DNA of 64,000 nucleotides from Actinomadura graeca (GTDB lineage Bacteria > Actinomycetota > Actinomycetes > Streptosporangiales > Streptosporangiaceae): contig NZ_CP059572.1 of NCBI RefSeq assembly GCF_019175365.1, positions 5,084,001-5,148,000 on the forward strand, given 5' to 3'. Shown in pieces: positions 59,479-64,000 of the stretch; position 1 is the stretch's first letter; each line of letters opens with the position of its first letter. The notes below the pieces were generated by a model. It did not search any database and was not told the origin of the DNA. It worked only from the letters and a program-made list of their open reading frames with translations. A program made the translations under genes and the position numbers.

Positions 59479-61028
59479 GCGATGCCACGCGGTTCACGTC
59501 GGTCGACCCTCGCACGGGACGGGTCATCGGGGACCATCCCGTGGCCGACGAGGCGGCCGTCGGCGCCGCCGTCTCGGCCGCCCGGGCGGTGCAGCCGGCG
59601 TGGGAGGCGCTCGGGTTCCGCGGCCGCCGCCTTCGCCTGCGCGCATGGCGCAGGCTCATCCTCGCCCGCGCGGACGACCTGATCGATCTCATCCGCCTGG
59701 AGACCGGGAAACCGGCCGACGACGCGCGGCTTGAGGTCGTCCTCGTCACGCGGCACCTGGCCTGGGCGGCGGACAACGCCGGCCGCGTGCTGCGCCGGCG
59801 CCGCGTCGCCCCCGGCCTGCTGATGCCCAACCAGGCCGCGACCCTGGAGTACCGGGCCCTCGGCGTGGTCGGCGTCATCGGCCCGTGGAACTACCCGGCC
59901 TTCATCCCCATCGGCCCGGTCGCCGCCGCGCTCGCGGCGGGCAACACCGTGGTCCTCAAGCCCAGCGAGCTCACCCCCCGTGTCGGTGAGTGGCTGAGCG
60001 AGACGCTGGCCGAGGCCGTCCCCGGGCCCCGGGTCCTGCGCGTCGTGACGGGACTCGCCGGCACCGGCGCCCTGCTGTGCCGCTCGGGCGTCGACAAGAT
60101 CTCGTTCACCGGGTCCAGCGCCACGGGCCGGCTCGTGCTGGCGGCCTGCGCGCAGACCCTGACCCCCGCGGTGATCGAGGGCGGCGGCAAGGACGCCATG
60201 ATCGTCGCTCCGGACGCCGACCTCCCGGCCGCGGCGGACGCCGCCGTCTGGGCCGCGATGACCAACGCGGGCCAGACCTGCGTGGGCCTTGAACGGGTCT
60301 ACGTGGTCGACGAGGTCGCCGACGAGTTCCTCGGCCTGGTCGTGGAACGGGCCGCCGCGCTCCGGGCCGGCGCCGGCGCCGACGCCGACCTGGGCCCGAT
60401 CGTGCTCCCCCGCGGGCTCGACGTCATCGCGGCGCAACTGCGGGACGCCCTGTCCAGGGGAGGCCGGGCGGTGCTCGGCGGCGAACACTCCCTCGACCCG
60501 CCCTACATGCACCCGGCCGTTCTCGCCGACGTGCCGGAGGAATCGACTCTCCTCACCGACGAGACGTTCGGTCCCGTCCTCGTCGTCAACCGGGTCGCGA
60601 CGACCGGCGAGGCGATAGAACGCGCCAACGCGAGCCGCTACGGGCTCGGGGCGTCGGTCTACTCGCGCCGCTCCGGGGCCGCGATCGGCGGCCGCCTGCG
60701 GGCCGGCATGGTCTCGGTGAACGCGGTGATCGCGTTCGCCGGCGTCCCGGGGCTGCCCTTCGGCGGGGTCGGGGACTCGGGCTTCGGCCGCGTCCACGGC
60801 CCCGACGGGCTCCGGGAGTTCGCCCGGTCCAAGGCCACGACCCGGCAGCTGTTCCGGCCTCCGCTGCGTCCCACGTCCTTCACCAGATCCCCGCGGACGA
60901 TGCGCTCGCTCGTCCGGATCGTCCGCCTGCTCTCCGGGCCGGGCGCCCTCCCCGGACGGGGCACCGCCCGCCCGGCCCTCCGCCGGCGCACCCGCCGGCC
61001 GTCCCGAAACGGAGAACGGCAACCGTGA
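59475..61028 (+). CDS. Aldehyde dehydrogenase
   Basis: A 517-residue NAD(P)-dependent aldehyde dehydrogenase. The general base is Glu235 in VIEGGGKDAM and the nucleophile Cys269 in NAGQTCVG; PWNYPAF and FTGSSATGR are the cofactor motifs, and FGPVLVVNRV is in the C-terminal bridge. The last 60 residues form an Arg/Pro-rich tail unusual for the family that could anchor it to membrane or partners. Set between two P450 genes with overlaps on both sides, it likely converts an aldehyde from P450 oxidation to a carboxylate. Confidence 0.92.
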   Translation: MSDATRFTSVDPRTGRVIGDHPVADEAAVGAAVSAARAVQPAWEALGFRGRRLRLRAWRRLILARADDLIDLIRLETGKPADDARLEVVLVTRHLAWAADNAGRVLRRRRVAPGLLMPNQAATLEYRALGVVGVIGPWNYPAFIPIGPVAAALAAGNTVVLKPSELTPRVGEWLSETLAEAVPGPRVLRVVTGLAGTGALLCRSGVDKISFTGSSATGRLVLAACAQTLTPAVIEGGGKDAMIVAPDADLPAAADAAVWAAMTNAGQTCVGLERVYVVDEVADEFLGLVVERAAALRAGAGADADLGPIVLPRGLDVIAAQLRDALSRGGRAVLGGEHSLDPPYMHPAVLADVPEESTLLTDETFGPVLVVNRVATTGEAIERANASRYGLGASVYSRRSGAAIGGRLRAGMVSVNAVIAFAGVPGLPFGGVGDSGFGRVHGPDGLREFARSKATTRQLFRPPLRPTSFTRSPRTMRSLVRIVRLLSGPGALPGRGTARPALRRRTRRPSRNGERQP

Positions 61029-62275
61029 CGACGGACATCTCGGCCCTCCTGACCAGGCTGGCCGATCCTGCGACCCGCCCCGACCCCTATGACACGCTGC
61101 GGGTCCTCCGCGAAAGATCACCCGTGCTCGACCCCGTCTCCGGGCTGGTCGTGGTGGCGCGGCGGGCCGACTGCGAGGCGGTCCTCCGGAGCCCCGGCGT
61201 GAGCAGCGACCGGCGGGGCGCGGGCATCACCGTGGTCCCGCAGCAGCCGAACCTCATCAACCTGGACGCGCCCGACCACACCCGGCTGCGCAGGCTCGCC
61301 GGCCGGGCCTTCAAGCCCCGCGTCATCGAACGCTGGCGGCCGCGCGTCGAGGCGATCGCCCGCGAGCTGCTGACCGGGATCGCCGAAGGCGGGGGGACCG
61401 CGGACATCGCGTCGCGGTTCGCCTACCCGATGCCGGTCCGCGTGATCTGCGAGATGCTCGGCGTGCCACGGCGCGACCACCCCGTCTTCGAACGCTGGGC
61501 CCACGCGATCGCCTACACCGTCGATCCCCGGCTGGTGCCCGGACGGCTCGACGCCGAGACGATCGCGGACGTCGAGGAGGCGCGGGAGGGGTTCGCCGGC
61601 TACTTCTCCGAGCTGATCGACGCGCGGGCGAAGGACCCACGCGAGGACATCCTGTCGGAGCTGATCGCCGCCGGGGAGGACGAGGACCGGCTCACCCGCA
61701 CCGAACTGGTGATCATGTGCATCCTGCTGCTGGTCGCGGGCCATGAGACGACGGCCAACCTGATCCTCAACGGCGTGCTCGCGCTCCTGCGCCACCCGGA
61801 CCAGCTCGGACTGCTGCGCGACGATCCGGCGCTCGCCGGCGCGGCGGTGGAGGAGGTCCTGCGGTACGACGCGCCCGCCCAGATGGTCACGCGCATCGCG
61901 GGCGGGCCGCTCACCGTGGGCGGCATGGAGATCGCCGCCGGGTCGCCGATCCTGCTGCTGCTGGCGGCCGCCAACCGCGATCCCGATGTGCACGAGGCGC
62001 CGGACGTCTTCGACATCACCCGCGGAGACGGCGGCCATCTGGGCTTCGCGGCCGGCGCCCACTTCTGCCTGGGGTCCGTGCTCGCCCGGCTGGAGGCGAC
62101 CATCGCCCTCAGCGCGTTCGCCACCGCCTTCGCGGATCCGGTCCTGGTCCGGGAGAGCCTGCGCTATCGGCCGCACATAGCCGTGCGGGGCCCTGACCGT
62201 CTCCAGGTGTCGTTCTCCGGGATCTCTCCGGAGGCGCTCGAAGCGCTCGGCGCGACGGAGCGCGTCCATGGCTGA
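61025..62275 (+). CDS. Cytochrome P450 (soluble bacterial type)
   Basis: A 416-residue P450 with a complete motif set: AGHETTANLIL in the I-helix, ExxR in EEVLRYDAP, and the heme loop LGFAAGAHFCLGSVLARLE with the Cys. GTG 61025 overlaps the aldehyde dehydrogenase stop, and the ferredoxin gene overlaps its end, so the electron donor is made with it. It is a second oxidative tailoring enzyme of the polyketide operon, with a different class from the first P450. Confidence 0.94.
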   Translation: MTTDISALLTRLADPATRPDPYDTLRVLRERSPVLDPVSGLVVVARRADCEAVLRSPGVSSDRRGAGITVVPQQPNLINLDAPDHTRLRRLAGRAFKPRVIERWRPRVEAIARELLTGIAEGGGTADIASRFAYPMPVRVICEMLGVPRRDHPVFERWAHAIAYTVDPRLVPGRLDAETIADVEEAREGFAGYFSELIDARAKDPREDILSELIAAGEDEDRLTRTELVIMCILLLVAGHETTANLILNGVLALLRHPDQLGLLRDDPALAGAAVEEVLRYDAPAQMVTRIAGGPLTVGGMEIAAGSPILLLLAAANRDPDVHEAPDVFDITRGDGGHLGFAAGAHFCLGSVLARLEATIALSAFATAFADPVLVRESLRYRPHIAVRGPDRLQVSFSGISPEALEALGATERVHG

Positions 62276-62498
62276 GCCGCGATGGTGGATCTCGGTGGCG
62301 GCCGACCGCTGCGCGGGGACCGGTGTCTGCGCGGCGACCCGGCCGGACCACTTCCAGGTCGAGGACGGGCTGTCGCGTCCGCTGGCCGCGGAGGTCGAGG
62401 CGGCGCCTTCACTGCTGGCGGCCGCCGAGGGCTGTCCGATGGACGCGATCTTCATTCGGGACGCGCGAACGGGTGAGCGCCTCGTCCCGGAGGAGTGA
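62268..62498 (+). CDS. 3Fe-4S ferredoxin for the P450
   Basis: A 76-residue ferredoxin of the kind that serves actinobacterial P450s. Cysteines appear as DRCAGTGVC near the start and GCPMDAI near the end, the pattern for a single [3Fe-4S] cluster. Its start lies eight bases inside the P450 gene. No ferredoxin reductase is visible in the window, so electrons probably come from a reductase elsewhere. Confidence 0.93.
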   Translation: MAEPRWWISVAADRCAGTGVCAATRPDHFQVEDGLSRPLAAEVEAAPSLLAAAEGCPMDAIFIRDARTGERLVPEE

Positions 62499-62593
62499 GA
62501 AGCGAGAAGACCGGCTGGAGCCACGCAGGTGCGCCTCCACGGTGGGCGGCATGTCCCGAGTTCCCCCGTAGAAATCACTTCTGGAGTGAAGCC

Positions 62594-63412
62594 ATGCCGA
62601 TCGACGGTTCCACCATCAACATCGAAGCGCGGATGCTCGGGCCACTGCAGGTGAAGACCCGTCAGCGATCCGCGGTCCCCAGCGCCGCCAAGCCCCGGAC
62701 GCTCCTGGCGCTGCTCGCGCTCAACCTGGACCGGCACCTCTCCGTGGACACATTGATCTACGAGCTGTGGGAGGACGATCCGCCCCGGAGCGCCGCGATC
62801 ACACTGCAGACCTATGTGCTCCAGGTGCGCAGGCAACTGGCGGAGGCGTCGGACGTCTGCCCGCGGACCATCTCCGCTTCGGTGCTGCGCACGGTCAAAG
62901 CCGGCTACGTGTTCGACCCCGCGCAGGCATGGGTCGATGTCCACGAGTTCCACAGGCTGGCCGATCGAGGTGAGCTGGCCGACCGCGCGGGACGGACCGA
63001 CGAGGCGGCGAGCCTGTACCGGGCCGCGGAGGAGCTGTGCGCCGGGTCACCGCTCGTCGACGTGGAGCACGGGCCGGCGTTGCGCGCCGAGGTGGCCCGG
63101 CTCGAACAGGCCGCGCTGTGCGTCACCGAGAGGCGGATCGCGGCGGAACTGCGGATGGGCTACCACCGGGCGGCTCTCGGGGAGCTGGCGTCGCTGGTCA
63201 TGCGGCACCCGTTCCACGAGGATCTGCATGCCCAGTACATGGTGGCCCTCTACCGTTCGGGCAACCGGGCGGGCGCCTTGGACGTGTTCCAGAAGATCAG
63301 GCGGACGATGACCACGGAGCTGGGGCTGGAGCCCGCCCGCAAGCTGCGGGATCTGCAGGAGGCCATCATCAACGCCGACACGGTGCCGGAGGTGCTGCTG
63401 CGGAGCTCCTGA
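62594..63412 (+). CDS. SARP-family pathway activator
   Basis: A 272-residue regulator made of an OmpR-type winged helix (about 15-105: PRTLLALLALNLDRHLSVDT, then LQTYVLQVRRQL) and a bacterial transcriptional activator domain (about 110-260, HPFHEDLHAQYMVALYRSG and RTMTTELGLEPARKLRDLQ). SARPs bind direct repeats near -35 boxes and switch on antibiotic clusters. ATG 62594 has GGAG eight bases upstream, preferred to an in-frame start at 62495 that overlaps the ferredoxin. As the last plus-strand gene it most likely activates this operon. Confidence 0.93.
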   Translation: MPIDGSTINIEARMLGPLQVKTRQRSAVPSAAKPRTLLALLALNLDRHLSVDTLIYELWEDDPPRSAAITLQTYVLQVRRQLAEASDVCPRTISASVLRTVKAGYVFDPAQAWVDVHEFHRLADRGELADRAGRTDEAASLYRAAEELCAGSPLVDVEHGPALRAEVARLEQAALCVTERRIAAELRMGYHRAALGELASLVMRHPFHEDLHAQYMVALYRSGNRAGALDVFQKIRRTMTTELGLEPARKLRDLQEAIINADTVPEVLLRSS

Positions 63413-63424
63413 ACGGTGGCCCCC

Positions 63425-63460
63425 GGTGGAGCGGACCCGCGGTGCGGGGGCCGCTCCACC
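63425..63460. terminator. Hairpin terminator between convergent SARP and flavin reductase genes
   Basis: Arms 63425-63434 and 63451-63460 pair perfectly over ten bases around a GC-rich loop, 12 bases past the SARP stop. Confidence 0.75.
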
Positions 63461-63479
63461 GGCGCGGGGCCCCGTCCCC

Positions 63480-63531
63480 GCACGCCGGAGCGTCACCGCA
63501 CGCCGGAGCCCACCGCACGCCGGAGCGTCAC
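63480..63531. repeat. Three-copy tandem repeat, about 17 bases
   Basis: The unit CGCACGCCGGAGC plus a short variable end occurs three times in the spacer after the SARP terminator and reaches the stop codon of the flavin reductase gene. Confidence 0.7.
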
Positions 63532-64000
63532 CACTGCGGGGAGGTCAGCCAGTCGAACACGTGCGGGCCCGGGCCGTCGGCGGAGTCACGCAGGACCCCG
63601 TCCACGTAGAGGAGGGGTTCACCCGGCGAGTGGACGGCGTCGACCACCTCCCCGACGACGATCGCGTGGTCGCCGCCGGGCAGGATGCTGTGCCGGCGGC
63701 ACTCCAGACGTGCCACCGCACCGTGGATGCAGGGCAGCCCGAGCCGTCCCGCGCCAGCCGGGAGCCCGGCGAACCGGGCGGCCGATCGTCCTGCGAAGGC
63801 CAGTGCGATCTCACCCTGCCGGGCCGCGAGCACGTTGACGACGAAACCGTCGGCGGCGGCGAGGTTGTCGTGCATGCGCCGATCTCGTCCGATACAGACC
63901 AGGACGAGCGGCGGGTCCAGGGACAGGGAGCAGAACGCGCTGATCGTGCAGCCGACCGGCGTTCCGTCGGGAGCGCGCGCCCTTCGATCCGAAGCCGGGG
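63528..64000 (-). CDS. Flavin reductase (FMN-binding, HpaC type), partial at right edge
   Basis: The frame is open at the window edge; 157 codons are visible. The fragment has the flavin reductase-like barrel: DGTPVGCTISAFCSLSLDPP, PLVLVCIGRD, FVVNVLAARQGEIALAFAG, and the closing AIVVGEVVDAVHSPGEPLLY. Such proteins supply reduced FMN or FAD to two-component monooxygenases, so a flavin monooxygenase is expected nearby, possibly beyond the edge; the FAD enzyme at the operon start is another possible user. It is convergent with the SARP gene. Confidence 0.88.
   Translation of the reverse strand, partial: PASDRRARAPDGTPVGCTISAFCSLSLDPPLVLVCIGRDRRMHDNLAAADGFVVNVLAARQGEIALAFAGRSAARFAGLPAGAGRLGLPCIHGAVARLECRRHSILPGGDHAIVVGEVVDAVHSPGEPLLYVDGVLRDSADGPGPHVFDWLTSPQW

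Noticed and set aside
1..64000. Transposases, integrases, tRNA or rRNA genes
   Set aside because: I looked for DDE/integrase motifs and tRNA-like arms and saw none that could be supported.

Overview
High-GC DNA with actinobacterial gene families throughout (DUF5753 XRE regulators, a SARP, a CGNR zinc-finger protein, a CU044_5270-type sigma-linked protein, DUF4360, an actinobacterial c-di-AMP riboswitch, frequent GTG/TTG starts and ATGA/GTGA overlaps). The best guess is a filamentous actinomycete of the Thermomonosporaceae (Actinomadura-like) type; that placement is inference. No rRNA, tRNA, insertion sequence or CRISPR array was seen.

Region 1 (1-20771, minus strand) is a nonribosomal peptide synthetase operon read right to left: MbtH protein, a tryptophan-dioxygenase/PrnB-like heme enzyme, a two-module synthetase starting with an adenylation domain (A-T-E*-C-A-T, with a degenerate E domain), then a very large synthetase cut by the left edge (C-A-T, C-A(N-methyltransferase)-T, C-A-T-E). 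The visible part would build a pentapeptide segment with one N-methylated and at least one D residue. Three long, almost identical DNA blocks with different codon use point to recombination between modules.

Region 2 (20893-44836) is mixed: a membrane protein, a two-component system with a probably leaderless kinase gene, glutamate decarboxylase, a riboswitch-controlled NlpC/P60 secreted protein, a DUF4360 secreted protein, an ECF-like sigma factor operon, a Methyltransf_19 protein, two regulatory-type genes, a small protein coupled to a class III cyclase-like protein, an alpha/beta hydrolase, a MarR/MFS divergent pair with a clear operator, an XRE-NB-ARC-TPR regulator, a P450 with an unusual I-helix, an IclR-like regulator, a second MFS/CGNR divergent pair and a nitrobindin.

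Region 3 (45046-64000, plus strand except the last gene) is a second biosynthetic cluster built around an unusual iterative polyketide/fatty-acid synthase: an AT-ACP protein, a 2027-residue protein with a FabL-type enoyl reductase fused to KS, chain-length-factor-like KS, KR and DH, and a KR-DH-like protein. It is followed by a SnoaL-like cyclase, an SDR, two P450s flanking an aldehyde dehydrogenase, a 3Fe-4S ferredoxin, a SARP activator and a convergent flavin reductase cut by the right edge. Nearly all genes overlap by 4-8 bases, so the set is probably one operon. The synthase resembles PUFA/HglE-type systems but uses a short-chain-reductase ER in place of PfaD, has a single ACP and shows no thioesterase; this is the most interesting object in the window.
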